Made by a program: the position numbers and the translations under genes
Origin: Natrinema mahii
GTDB taxonomy: Archaea; Halobacteriota; Halobacteria; Halobacteriales; Natrialbaceae
Direction: 5' to 3'
NCBI GenBank assembly: GCA_000690595.2
Contig: JHUT02000006.1
Span: 1 to 64,000 of the forward strand
DNA length: 64,000 nucleotides
Shown: positions 23,123 to 32,144 of the stretch, one piece after another
Position numbering within the stretch: position 1 is the first letter of the stretch
Layout: every line of letters begins with the position of its first letter
Notes under the pieces: model-generated
Database searches by the model: none
Told to the model about the DNA's origin: nothing
What the model saw: only the letters and a program-made list of their open reading frames with translations

Positions 23123-26100
23123 ATGACACGCGGTTTCACGGCGACCGAACCGACGCCGGTTCGCGCGCTCGTCGTCGGTTCGTCCGAGTGGGCCCGGTCG
23201 ACCGCAGGACTCGCGGGCGAACGGTTGACGGTGACGGGGCCGGTTACGGGAGTCGACGACCTCGCCGACGACCGCCTCGAGGCGGCCGACTGCGTCCTGA
23301 CCGACGATCGGAGCGTCGTCGACGCGCTCGGTGGGTCGCGTCCGGTCGTCTACGCCTTCGACCCGACGGGGGACGAATCGATCGACGACGTCCGGCGAGC
23401 GGCAACCGACGTGATCGCCGCGACGACCACTCGGACCCCGGCGCTGCTGGCCCATCGACTCGAGCGGGCGATCGCCACCGACGGGCGGGCAGCGACGGCG
23501 GACGGACCGCCCGATCGGGGACCGGAGTGGTACCGGACGATCCTCGAGTACTCCTCGGAGGTGGTCCTCACGATCGAGGCCGGCGGCGAAATTTCCTACG
23601 CCAGCCCGGCGGTCGAAGTCGCCGGCGGCTACGATCCCGCCACCCTCAGCGGGGATCACTTCCTCGAACACGTCCACGAGGACGATACGGCGGCGGTCGC
23701 GGCCGCGTTCGAGGCGGTCAGCGAGGCCGACCTGGGAACCTCCCGAACCGTCGAGTACACGTGCCGGCACGCCGACGGCGCGTGGTACGTCCACGAGGCC
23801 GTCCTCACCAACCGGCTCGGAGACGGCGTCGTCGACGGCGTCATCGCCTCGATCCGGGACATCACGGAGTACCACCGCATCGAGCGGGAACTGAGCGAGT
23901 CATTCAAACGCGTCACCGACGCCTTCTACGCCCTCGATTCGGACTGGGAGTTCACCTACGTCAACGACCGCGCCCTCGAGATCCTCTCGGCCGACCGCTC
24001 CGAACTGCTCGGCCGACACATCCTCGACGTGTTCCCGGAGATGATCGGGACGGCGTTTCAGTCCGCGGCCCTCGAGGCGATGGACGAGCAGGAACCCCGG
24101 ACGGTCGAGGGGTATTTCGATGCGTACGACGCGTGGATCGAGGCCCGCATCTACCCGTCGCCGTCGGGGATCTCGGTCTACTGGCGGGACGTCACGGACC
24201 GCGTCCAGCGAAAGCGGGACCTGGCCGAACGGACCGAGCGGTTACAGACGCTGGTCGAGAACGTCCCGGTCGTCCTGTTCGTCCTCGACGAGGACGGGAC
24301 GTTCACGCTCTCGGAGGGGCACGGGTTCGCGAACCTCGGCACCGATGCCGACGAGGTCATCGGCGACTCCGTTTTCGACCGGCTCGAGGACTATCCGGCC
24401 ATCTGCGACGACGCGCGACGCGCCCTCGAGGGTGAGGACGTCCACGCCCGGCGGGAGCTCTCGGACCGAGTCTTCGAAATATGGTACCGGCCGATCACCG
24501 ACGGCGGCGACGTCGACCGCGTGATCGGCGTCGCGAGCGACATCACCGAACGGGTGCAGTATCAGGAGGCGCTCAACGGGCTCCACGAGGCGAGCAGCCG
24601 TCTGTTGACCGTCGACTCGAAGGCGACCGCCTGCGAGTACATCGTCGACGTCGCGACCGACGTCCTCGATCTCGACAGCGTCGTCTACCGGTTCGACGAG
24701 CGCGCGAACGAACTCCGGCCGGCGGCCCACGCGTCGGCGTTCGAGTCGACCTTCGGCTTGCCGCCACGGGTCGAGCCGGACGGGAGCGTCGTCTGGGAGA
24801 CGTTCGTGGCCGGCGAGGCGGCGACCGACGGCGATATTCGGGATCCTGCCGCCGTGTCCGACGGGGAAGCGACCGCACGGAGCGTCCTCTCCGTCCCGCT
24901 GGGCGAACACGGCGTGATAGTCGCGCTATCGACCGACCGCGCCGCCTACGACGACGAGACGGTCGAACTCGCGGAACTGTTCGCTCGAGCCGCGGAGGCG
25001 GCGCTCGACCGGATCGGCCGGACCCGCCGGCTCCGCGACCGTGAACGCGAACTCGAGGCACAGAACCGCCACCTCGAGCGGCTCAACGACGCCAACGAGA
25101 TCCGGCAGGGGATCGAGGAGCTCCTGTTGAAGGCGGATTCCCGGGCCGAGATCGAACGCGGCGTCCCCCGGCGGCTGGCTGCCCTCGAGTCGTGTTCGCT
25201 GGCCTGGTTCGGAGAGCCCGATCCCGGCGGGAACCACCTGCAGGTGCGGGCCAGCGAGGGGGTCGAACGGGGGTATCTGGAAGCGGTGACGGCGACGACG
25301 GTCGACGATTCGGCGGCCGAACCCGCGGGGCGGGCAGCGCGAACGCAGGCCCCGGTCTACGTCGAGAACGTCGCCGACGCGGTCCACGACGGGGAGTGGC
25401 GACGGGAGGCGCTCTCCCGGAACTTCCAGTCGGTGTATGCGGTGCCGCTGGTCTACGACGGGTTCTGCTACGGCGTCGTCTCGATCTACGGCGAGGAGCG
25501 CGACGCCGTCGACGAGACGCTTCGCTCGATGCTGTCGGAACTCGGCGAGACGATCGCCTACGCGATCGACGCCGTCAAACGCAAGAACGCGCTGTTCGGC
25601 GACGATCGCACCGAGGTCGAACTCGCGGTCGCGGCCGACGCGACGCTGTGTCAGCTGGCGGCGCGTCTCGGATCGCCCGTGAGATACGAGGGCGCGACGG
25701 CACCGGACGACGGCGCACAGCTCGTCTTCGCGGCGATCGAGGGCTCGATCGACGATCCCGAATCGGCCGTCGATCTCGCCGCGGTCGACGGGATCGGCGG
25801 GATCACGACGATCGCCGACCACGAGGGGGAGACGCTCGTCCAGCTCCGGATGACCGATTCGTTCCTCGGCTCGATCGCCGGCACCCACGGCGCGCGACTG
25901 CGCGAGTTCGCGGTCGACGGGTCGGGCGGTCGCGCCGTCGTCGACGTTCCCGACGCCGTCGAGGTCCGCGAACTGCTGGCCGACATCACCCGCAGCGGCC
26001 CCTCGGTGTCGATGGTCGCGCGACGCGAGGCCCCGACCGACGACCCCGCGACGGTCGGCGGAGCCGCGCGGACGGCCCTGCTCGAGTCCTTTACCGATCG

Positions 26101-26281
26101 CCAGCGGGAGGTCGTCCAGACGGCCTATCACGGCGGGTTCTTCGAGTGGCCGCGTCGGGCGACCGGCGAAGAGATCGCCGACTCGCTTTCCATCTCCTCG
26201 CCCGCGTTTCACAAGCACGTTCGATCGGCCGAGCGGAAACTCTTCGCGGCGCTTTTCGAGGGGACGACCGCAGGGGGTTAA
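23123..26281 (+). CDS. PAS/GAF sensor transcription regulator with Bat-type HTH-10
   Basis: 1052 residues, one-component regulator. Domains in order: a degenerate receiver-like N-terminus (about 10-120), PAS1 (130-250; LEYSSEVVLTIEAGGEISYAS), PAS2 (260-370; FYALDSDWEFTYVNDRALEIL), PAS3 (378-490; VPVVLFVLDEDGTF), GAF1 (490-640), a short coiled coil (RERELEAQNRHLERLNDANE), GAF2 (670-810), and a Bat-type region with a C-terminal HTH-10 (LLESFTDRQREVVQTAYHGG..., about 985-1045). It resembles bacterio-opsin activator Bat, but the target is unknown and no opsin genes are nearby. Confidence 0.9.
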   Translation: MTRGFTATEPTPVRALVVGSSEWARSTAGLAGERLTVTGPVTGVDDLADDRLEAADCVLTDDRSVVDALGGSRPVVYAFDPTGDESIDDVRRAATDVIAATTTRTPALLAHRLERAIATDGRAATADGPPDRGPEWYRTILEYSSEVVLTIEAGGEISYASPAVEVAGGYDPATLSGDHFLEHVHEDDTAAVAAAFEAVSEADLGTSRTVEYTCRHADGAWYVHEAVLTNRLGDGVVDGVIASIRDITEYHRIERELSESFKRVTDAFYALDSDWEFTYVNDRALEILSADRSELLGRHILDVFPEMIGTAFQSAALEAMDEQEPRTVEGYFDAYDAWIEARIYPSPSGISVYWRDVTDRVQRKRDLAERTERLQTLVENVPVVLFVLDEDGTFTLSEGHGFANLGTDADEVIGDSVFDRLEDYPAICDDARRALEGEDVHARRELSDRVFEIWYRPITDGGDVDRVIGVASDITERVQYQEALNGLHEASSRLLTVDSKATACEYIVDVATDVLDLDSVVYRFDERANELRPAAHASAFESTFGLPPRVEPDGSVVWETFVAGEAATDGDIRDPAAVSDGEATARSVLSVPLGEHGVIVALSTDRAAYDDETVELAELFARAAEAALDRIGRTRRLRDRERELEAQNRHLERLNDANEIRQGIEELLLKADSRAEIERGVPRRLAALESCSLAWFGEPDPGGNHLQVRASEGVERGYLEAVTATTVDDSAAEPAGRAARTQAPVYVENVADAVHDGEWRREALSRNFQSVYAVPLVYDGFCYGVVSIYGEERDAVDETLRSMLSELGETIAYAIDAVKRKNALFGDDRTEVELAVAADATLCQLAARLGSPVRYEGATAPDDGAQLVFAAIEGSIDDPESAVDLAAVDGIGGITTIADHEGETLVQLRMTDSFLGSIAGTHGARLREFAVDGSGGRAVVDVPDAVEVRELLADITRSGPSVSMVARREAPTDDPATVGGAARTALLESFTDRQREVVQTAYHGGFFEWPRRATGEEIADSLSISSPAFHKHVRSAERKLFAALFEGTTAGG

Positions 26282-26291
26282 CTGATTAACC
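26276..26291. promoter_or_regulatory. Palindrome GGTTAA-CTGA-TTAACC at the regulator's stop codon
   Basis: A perfect 6-base inverted repeat with a four-base centre, overlapping the TAA stop of the 1052-residue regulator. A further half-like GTTAAC follows near 26320 and an AT-rich attatacag nearby could be a promoter for the HalOD1 gene. It may be an operator or a weak terminator. Confidence 0.35.
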
Positions 26292-26391
26292 ACATTACGA
26301 AAGCATCATTATACAGTTAACGATCAAGCTCTTTGCAACCACTCGTGAATCGGGGGACGAGTTCCCATCGATCGCATTGGGGGTACGATAC

Positions 26392-26691
26392 ATGACTGAA
26401 ACGAGTTCACGACCACAGTCGACCGCACACGGGGATCACTACGCCGTTCAATACGATAGACTCGACGACGAGCCGCTCAGCGTTACCGTCGCGGACGCCG
26501 TCGCAACGTTCACGGGGGTCGACGTTACCGATCTCGAGCCGCTTCACTACTCGATCAACGCCGACGCGCTCGAGCGGTTGTTCGAGCCGCGGGCGGACGG
26601 CCTCCGCGCCGACGGCTCGGTGACGTTCGAGTACAGCGACTGTCGCGTCACGGTCACGGCGGACGGCGAAATCCGCGTCGCGTCGGTCTAA
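26392..26691 (+). CDS. HalOD1 output domain protein
   Basis: 99 residues. After a 15-residue lead, YAVQYDRLDDEPLSVTVADAVATFTGVDVTDLEPLHYSINADALERLF is the typical HalOD1 pattern, ending in VTFEYSDCRVTVTADGEIRVAS. HalOD1 is a haloarchaea-specific domain proposed as an output module of signalling systems; its molecular role is undefined. Here it directly follows the PAS/GAF regulator, in the same direction, which fits a signalling link. ATG 26392 was chosen over a start five codons upstream. Confidence 0.88.
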   Translation: MTETSSRPQSTAHGDHYAVQYDRLDDEPLSVTVADAVATFTGVDVTDLEPLHYSINADALERLFEPRADGLRADGSVTFEYSDCRVTVTADGEIRVASV

Positions 26692-26794
26692 GACGCAGTC
26701 GATCTGCTTTTTCCCGAGCCGTTCGTCCGCACCCGATCGGCTCCGGGCCGGGAGATCCCACAACGGTAAGCGGGTGGCGGCCGAACCCCGTCCC

Positions 26795-27673
26795 ATGGAG
26801 AGTCGAATCCTCGTACCGACCGACGGGAGCGACGCCGCGACGGCCGCCCTCGACCACGCGCTCGACATCGCGGCCGACCGGGGGCAGACAGTCCACCTGC
26901 TCTCGGTCGCGGACACGAACCAACCGAGTATCACGCGCCTCGGCACCGAGGTCGTCGACGCCCTCGAGCTGGAGGGGTCGGAGATCGTCTCGGACGCCGC
27001 CGAGCGAGCCGATGAACGGGGCGTCTCCTCCGTGAAAGACGTCGCTCAGGGCGACCCGCGGGACGTGATCACCGAGTACGCCTCCGGCGACGAGTTCGAC
27101 CGCGTCGCGATGGGGACCCACGGCCGCCGCGGCCTCGGGGAGTACGTCCTCGGAAACGTCACCGATCACGTCGTCAATCGCAGCGACGTGCCGGTCCTGA
27201 CCGTCCGCGCCGCCGAGGACGCGAGGGCGACCTACCCCTACGAGAACGTCTTGGTGCCGACCGACGGCAGCGACCACGCCACGGCCGCGCTCGAGGAGGC
27301 CGCGGCGGTCGCCGCCGACTGCGACGCGACGCTGCATTTGCTGTCGGTCGTCGACGAACTCCCGGAGGTCCTCGACACGGGGTCGGCTGCCCTCTCCGAG
27401 GCGGTCGAGGAGAACGTGCAGGCGGTCCTCGACGAGGCCGCGGCGACCGCTCGAGAAGCCGGCGTCGACGACGTGACGACGACGATCGAGTCGGGACCGG
27501 TCGCCCGGAAGATCACGGCCGTCGCCGACTCCACGGGAGCGGATCTCATCGTGATGGGGACCCACGGACACACCGGCCTCGACCGACACCTGCTTGGCAG
27601 CTTCACCGAGCGAGTGATGCGCACCGCACCGGTCCCGGTTCTCACGACGCGCCTCGCTGACGATCGGGACTGA
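26795..27673 (+). CDS. Tandem UspA-domain universal stress protein
   Basis: 292 residues with two UspA domains. Each begins with ILVPTDGSDAAT (residue 5) or VLVPTDGSDHAT (about 150) and ends with the ATP-binding G-x2-G-x9-G(S/T) motif: GTHGRRGLGEYVLGNVT (near 111) and GTHGHTGLDRHLLGSFT (near 256). The intact motifs suggest both domains can bind ATP. The ATG at 26795 starts MESRILVPTDG, with a TATA-like region around 26765. Involvement in stress responses is family knowledge only. Confidence 0.92.
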   Translation: MESRILVPTDGSDAATAALDHALDIAADRGQTVHLLSVADTNQPSITRLGTEVVDALELEGSEIVSDAAERADERGVSSVKDVAQGDPRDVITEYASGDEFDRVAMGTHGRRGLGEYVLGNVTDHVVNRSDVPVLTVRAAEDARATYPYENVLVPTDGSDHATAALEEAAAVAADCDATLHLLSVVDELPEVLDTGSAALSEAVEENVQAVLDEAAATAREAGVDDVTTTIESGPVARKITAVADSTGADLIVMGTHGHTGLDRHLLGSFTERVMRTAPVPVLTTRLADDRD

Positions 27674-27764
27674 CTGCCCGATCTCTGCTGAATACAGGCC
27701 CTGAAATCACGACACTGGATCGGTTAGAAAAGGTACTAATGCCTCGGCTCTGAACCGGCATTCA

Positions 27765-27806
27765 ATGGTACCCCAGACAGTAGCCGCACTGGTGATCGCA
27801 CCGTGA
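27765..27806 (+). CDS. Short upstream frame overlapping the arylsulfotransferase-like start
   Basis: ATG 27765 encodes MVPQTVAALVIAP and stops at a TGA that overlaps the GTG start of the next gene (GTGA). A TATA-like ttagaaaaggtact lies about 35-40 bases upstream, so it could be the first codon of the transcript, making the main gene depend on re-initiation. Too short to judge by composition; it might be non-functional. Confidence 0.3.
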   Translation: MVPQTVAALVIAP

Positions 27807-29236
27807 CCGAGCGCTCGCTGCCGTCGGCCGGCGAGGTCCGTTCGGGACTCGCCGACGCTCGAGCGGCGGTCTCGAGAAACCACGTCCGCGTCGCGTTCGT
27901 CGTCCTGATTCTCGTCTCGGCGGCCGTCGTCGCGAGCGCCGCGGGGGAGGGCGTCTCGACGGCGTCGAAAGACGACGTCCCGGACGCCCCACCGACCGAT
28001 AACCACACCGTCGTCACCGAGTCCGGTCGCGCCGGAACGATCACGGCGTACCAGCCCAACGGCGAGGTCCTCTACTACAACAACTCGCGGACGAAGTACT
28101 TCGACGCCGACCCCGTCGAGGGCGACCCGCTGACCGTCGAGTACGCCGCGACGGACACGCTCCACACGGAGGGGCCGAACTGCGGCGCTCCGCCGTGTAC
28201 CCGTAACGTCATCGAGCGCGCCGACCTCGAGACCGGCGAGGTCGAGGTCCTCTACGAGCGCTACGACTACAAGGAGTACGCCGGCGAGTGGCACGACGTC
28301 GATCGCATCAACGAGAGCCACTTCGTCGTCGCGGACATGGTCGCCGACCAGGTGTTCATCGTGAACACCGAGACCGAAGTCGTCGAGTGGCTCTGGGACG
28401 CACAGAGCGACTTCCCGCTCGAGGGCGGTCACTCTTGGCCGCGCGACTGGGCCCACATCAACGACGTCGAGTACATCGAGGAGGGCCAGATGGAGGGCCA
28501 TATCATGGCCAGCCTGCGCAACCAAGACCAGGTCGTCTTCCTCGATCGGGAGGAAGGCCTGCTCGAGGACTGGACGCTCGGCAGCGAGAACGACTACGAC
28601 GTCCTCCACGAGCAGCACAACCCCGACTACATCCCCGAGAGTCAGGGCGGACCGGCGGTCCTCGTGGCGGACTCCGAGAACGCCCAGATCAAGGAGTTCC
28701 AGCGCGAGGACGGCGAGTGGACCCAGACCTGGCAGTGGGAGGACGATCGGATCCAGTGGCCCCGCGACGCCGATCGACTACCCAACGGCAACACACTGAT
28801 CTCCGACACCCACGGCAACCGCGTCATCGAGGTCAACCAGTCGGGTGAGATCGTCTGGGAGGTTGGGTCGTCGCTCCCCTACGAGGCCGAACGCCTCGAG
28901 ACGGGCGACGAAAGCGCGGGTGGGCAAAGCGCCCAGTCGCTCGGTCTCGAGAATCGCACCGCGGCCGACACCGGCGGAGGCGGCGGTGACGGCGACGGTG
29001 GCTTCAGCTTCAACCCGCTTGCCTTCCTCGGCGATCTCATCGAGTCGATCCTGCCACACCGGATCTACAACGCCCTCCTGTTCGTGAGCCCGGTCTGGAT
29101 GGGGTCGACCGAGTTCGCCGCCGTCGGCGTCGCCCTCTTCTCGGGGCTGGCGTGGATTGCCCTCGAGGCTAGGTGGAAGCTCCGGGACGCCGGCGTCCGG
29201 TTCCGGCTGCCGTTCTACCGAACTCGAAACGAGTAG
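27803..29236 (+). CDS. Arylsulfotransferase (ASST)-like membrane-anchored protein
   Basis: 477 residues from a GTG start. One N-terminal membrane helix (RVAFVVLILVSAAVVASAA), then a large outer domain with propeller-like repeats (TGEVEVLYERYDYKEYAG, EWHDVDRINESHFVVADM, TEVVEWLWDAQSDF, RLPNGNTLISDTHGNRVIEVNQSG), then a Gly/Asp linker and a second helix (SPVWMGSTEFAAVGVALFSGLAWIAL) near the C-terminus. This matches arylsulfotransferase-family proteins found in many haloarchaea. The catalytic His of bacterial ASST is not assignable; HDVDRINESH and EQHNPDYIPE hold conserved-looking His residues. Enzyme activity is unproven. Confidence 0.75.
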   Translation: MTERSLPSAGEVRSGLADARAAVSRNHVRVAFVVLILVSAAVVASAAGEGVSTASKDDVPDAPPTDNHTVVTESGRAGTITAYQPNGEVLYYNNSRTKYFDADPVEGDPLTVEYAATDTLHTEGPNCGAPPCTRNVIERADLETGEVEVLYERYDYKEYAGEWHDVDRINESHFVVADMVADQVFIVNTETEVVEWLWDAQSDFPLEGGHSWPRDWAHINDVEYIEEGQMEGHIMASLRNQDQVVFLDREEGLLEDWTLGSENDYDVLHEQHNPDYIPESQGGPAVLVADSENAQIKEFQREDGEWTQTWQWEDDRIQWPRDADRLPNGNTLISDTHGNRVIEVNQSGEIVWEVGSSLPYEAERLETGDESAGGQSAQSLGLENRTAADTGGGGGDGDGGFSFNPLAFLGDLIESILPHRIYNALLFVSPVWMGSTEFAAVGVALFSGLAWIALEARWKLRDAGVRFRLPFYRTRNE

Positions 29237-29331
29237 CGATCGGAGCGGCGCTCTGTCACCCTCTCAGAACTCCTCTCTCGTTGATGCTCTCTCGCTGTGT
29301 CACCGCTCTCGCGTGCTCTCTCGAGCGGCGA

Positions 29332-29856
29332 CTACAGCGCTAACAGGTGCCCGCCGAGCAGGTACAGCGCCGCGAGGATCGACTGGAAGGACAACGACCC
29401 GACCGCCGACAGGGCGAGAAACGCTTTCGCGTCCATCTCCGAGAGGCCCGCGGGGACGGTCAGCAGTCCGCGAACGAACAGCATCGTGTTGCTCACCGGG
29501 ACCGCGATCGCACCCCAGCGGTCGAACCAGCCGTCGAACCGCTCGAGGCGGGACTCGGTGAGCGGGAACCACCGCTTCTGGAGGACGTACTCCCGACCCG
29601 CCCGTCGGACGAGGAGAAACAGGAGGAGTTGGCCGACCGTCGTTCCGACGACCGCGATCCCGACGATCGTGACCGCCTTCGGGATCGTCGACCCGATCAG
29701 CGCCAGCGCGGCCGGCACGACGAGTTCGCTTGGCATGAACCGCAACAGCATCGCCCCCTCGAGAACGCAGATTCCCAACAGGACGGCGAACGCGAGTTCC
29801 GACGTCAGCATCGACTCGAGCCAGGACGGCGTCCCCTCGAGTTGTAACGGACCCAT
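29332..29856 (-). CDS. DedA family membrane protein (VTT domain)
   Basis: 174 residues with about four hydrophobic stretches. The DedA/VTT signature is visible as EGAMLLRFMPSELVVPAALALIG and SNTMLFVRGLLTVPAGLSEMDAKAF, where F-x-R-x-(L/I)-x-x-x-P-A-G is conserved. DedA proteins are undecaprenyl-phosphate or lipid transporters/scramblases in bacteria; the archaeal substrate is unknown. Somewhat shorter than bacterial homologues (about 200 residues). It is divergent from the YdjM-type gene at 29982. Confidence 0.82.
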   Translation of the reverse strand: MGPLQLEGTPSWLESMLTSELAFAVLLGICVLEGAMLLRFMPSELVVPAALALIGSTIPKAVTIVGIAVVGTTVGQLLLFLLVRRAGREYVLQKRWFPLTESRLERFDGWFDRWGAIAVPVSNTMLFVRGLLTVPAGLSEMDAKAFLALSAVGSLSFQSILAALYLLGGHLLAL

Positions 29857-29981
29857 TAGCGGTCCGTATTCGATCCCGAATGTAAGTCCTGTTGGTTCGG
29901 CCGATATAGGAGACAGTAGTTCCGTGAGCGATGGTCAGTGAACCGAAACATATCTGGGGGCGGCGATCCAAGGAACGGCCG

Positions 29982-30434
29982 ATGGAACTCGGGCGGGTCC
30001 TCTTTCTCACCGGCGCGTTCGCGACCCACGCGCTGGTCGGCTCCGCGCTCGTCGGCGGGTTCACCGACGCCGATCGGCGACTCGGGATCGTCTTCGGACT
30101 CCTGCCGGACGCCGATTTCCTCTTCCCGGCGGCGGTCGGCTGGCCGTTCGTCCACCGCGGGATCACCCACACGCCGCTGTTCGCGCTGACCGTCGTCGTC
30201 GGCTGCTACGCGATCGTCCGCGAACGGGCCGTCGCGGCCGCGGTCGCGCTCGCGATCGGGTCGCATCTGGCGATCGACTCGCTCTCGCCGAAGGGCATCG
30301 AGTGGCTGTTCCCGCTGCGAACCGACTGGAGCCCCGGCCTCGCGGTCCACGGCCCGACCGCGACGCTCCTGCTCTGGACCGCCTCGATCGGCCTGCTCCT
30401 GTGGCGCGCAGACGGCCGCCCGTCGCTGCGGTGA
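29982..30434 (+). CDS. YdjM-type membrane-bound metal-dependent hydrolase
   Basis: 150 residues from ATG 29982 (MELGRVLFLTGAFATHALVGS), at leaderless distance from aaacatatctg. The metal-site motifs of the family are seen: THALVG, LLPDADFLF, HRGITHTPLF and SHLAIDSL, embedded in four membrane helices. YdjM-type proteins are predicted inner-membrane phospholipase-like hydrolases. This is the first of three in the window (others at 30466 and 46744) and it converges with the second. Confidence 0.85.
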   Translation: MELGRVLFLTGAFATHALVGSALVGGFTDADRRLGIVFGLLPDADFLFPAAVGWPFVHRGITHTPLFALTVVVGCYAIVRERAVAAAVALAIGSHLAIDSLSPKGIEWLFPLRTDWSPGLAVHGPTATLLLWTASIGLLLWRADGRPSLR

Positions 30435-30465
30435 GCGCTTGCGTCGTGGCCGCAGGACCGAACGA

Positions 30466-30936
30466 TCACCACACCGCGACCAGCAGCGACGCCGACAGCG
30501 CGGCCGTCCCCGCGAGCAGGAACCCGCGGTTGATCCGTTCGTGCTTCGATTTGAACCACTCGAGGGTGACGTGGGCCCGCCACAGCGGGGCGAAGGGACT
30601 GATCCCCATCGGCGTCACTACGTCGCCTGCGAGGTGTGCGAGGATCCCGCAGGTGCCGACCAGAAAGCCGAACGCGAACGCGGCCGGCGTCGCGGGCACG
30701 GCGATCGCGGTCCCGACGCCGGCGACCAGCCCGACGAGAGCCGCGAACCAGACGGTGTGGGTCGGCCCGCGGTGGCGCACCCGCGGCAGCGGCTGATCTA
30801 TATCCGGGAGGTTCGCGGCGGCGAGGGCGACGACCGCGCCGACCAGCGCCAGCTCGAGCGACCAGCGGCCGCTGACGACCGGAACGAACGGCGCGTACAG
30901 CAAGGCGTTGAACCCGGCGTGGCCGTCGCGATACAT
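30466..30936 (-). CDS. YdjM-type membrane-bound metal-dependent hydrolase
   Basis: 156 residues. Motifs: LYAPFVPV in the first helix, ANLPDIDQPLPRVRHRGPTHTVWFA (Asp and His metal ligands) and LAHLAGDVVTPMGISPFAPLW. These place it in the same family as the genes at 29982 and 46744, and it is closest to the latter by the shared RGPTHT...TPMG pattern. The function is predicted only. It converges with the gene at 29982 with about 30 bases between stops. Confidence 0.83.
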   Translation of the reverse strand: MYRDGHAGFNALLYAPFVPVVSGRWSLELALVGAVVALAAANLPDIDQPLPRVRHRGPTHTVWFAALVGLVAGVGTAIAVPATPAAFAFGFLVGTCGILAHLAGDVVTPMGISPFAPLWRAHVTLEWFKSKHERINRGFLLAGTAALSASLLVAVW

Positions 30937-31003
30937 GCGGACGCCAGTCGGTGGTCGACAGCTATGACGCTGTCGGACGAGGCGTGGCTTCCGTCCGGAC
31001 GCC

Positions 31004-32023
31004 TCACCGCAGCGCCCGGACGCCGAGGGCCGACACCGACAGCCCGCCGATCAGGACCGGCATCCAGTAGATCGCCGCTCGGAAGATGAGGACGGCGGCG
31101 GTGATGGCCGACGCCGCGATCCCGGTCGTGGGGACAAGCAGGGTGACGAACACGGCCTCGATTCCCCCGAGCCCGCCCGGCAGGGGCGCGGCCCCCGCGA
31201 GGTTCGCGAGCGGGATGACGAACAGCAACACGTACGGCGGGACGGAATAGCCCAGCGCGGCGAAGGCCGCCGTCAGCGCGGCCACCTGAAAGAGCCAGCC
31301 ACACAGCGACAGGCCGACGACCGCCGCCAGCCGCCAGCGGTCCGTCGCCACGCGCTCGATGTTCTCGAAGAAGCGGTCGAGTCGGTCCGCGATGTCCGCC
31401 TCGAGGGTGTCCGACTGGAACCGCTCGATGCCGAGTTTCCCGAGGCGGGGCGCGACGATCCCGGGGAGGCGGTCGATGATCGTCTCGTGGTATCGCCAGA
31501 CCAGTCCCATTGCGACGACGATGCCGGCGATCAGGACGATCGCGAAGCTGACGGCCGTCTCGAGCGTCTCGCCGAGCGCGGCGGTCGTCGCGTAGTAGCC
31601 GACGCCGACGAGGATCAGCGAGATCGAGGGGACCACGTTCAGGACGTCGACGCTGGCGATGCCGACCAGCCCCGTCTCGTAGCGGGCGTCGGAGACCTTC
31701 GAGATGAGGAGCGCGGCGACCGGTTCGCCGCCGGCCTGGCCGAACGGGGTGACGTTGTTGGCGAAGACGGCACCGGCGTAGACGAGGAAGGACTTGCCTA
31801 CCGGCACGCGGATCCCGAGGCCGGCGAGGACGGTCCGGAGCATGAGGCTCCAGGCGACCAACCAGGCGACCGCGAGGACGAAGGTCGCGACGACCAGCGA
31901 CGGTTTCGCCGACAGCAGCGAATCGACGATGTCTCGCGCACCGACGGCGAAAAACAGGACCGCGAAGACCGCGATCGTTCCGACGGCGCCGACGAGGAAC
32001 GCGCGTCGATTTCGCTCGTCCAT
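31004..32023 (-). CDS. Lysylphosphatidylglycerol synthase TM-region / flippase-like protein
   Basis: 339 residues, about eight helices. Family marks: FVLAVAWLVAWSLMLRTVLAG, YAGAVFANNVTPFGQAGGEPVAALLIS (the N-x-x-P-x-G-x-x-G-E motif) and IPLANLAGAAPLPGGLGGIEAVFVTLL. Archaeal members (UPF0104/LPG_synthase_TM) have been proposed to flip lipid-linked intermediates. It lies divergent from, and next to, the sulfatase-like and glycosyltransferase genes, which supports a role in moving a lipid-linked glycan. No aminoacyl transferase domain is fused. Confidence 0.85.
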   Translation of the reverse strand: MDERNRRAFLVGAVGTIAVFAVLFFAVGARDIVDSLLSAKPSLVVATFVLAVAWLVAWSLMLRTVLAGLGIRVPVGKSFLVYAGAVFANNVTPFGQAGGEPVAALLISKVSDARYETGLVGIASVDVLNVVPSISLILVGVGYYATTAALGETLETAVSFAIVLIAGIVVAMGLVWRYHETIIDRLPGIVAPRLGKLGIERFQSDTLEADIADRLDRFFENIERVATDRWRLAAVVGLSLCGWLFQVAALTAAFAALGYSVPPYVLLFVIPLANLAGAAPLPGGLGGIEAVFVTLLVPTTGIAASAITAAVLIFRAAIYWMPVLIGGLSVSALGVRALR

Positions 32024-32144
32024 GGGTGGTATGAATCGTCACCGAACTTGAAACGTCTGATCGACGCCGACGGCCGAGCGCTCGCGATCGGTGCCGATCC
32101 GTCGTTCAATCGATTTATTTGGGTGGAGGGAGGTGTCACGCGTA

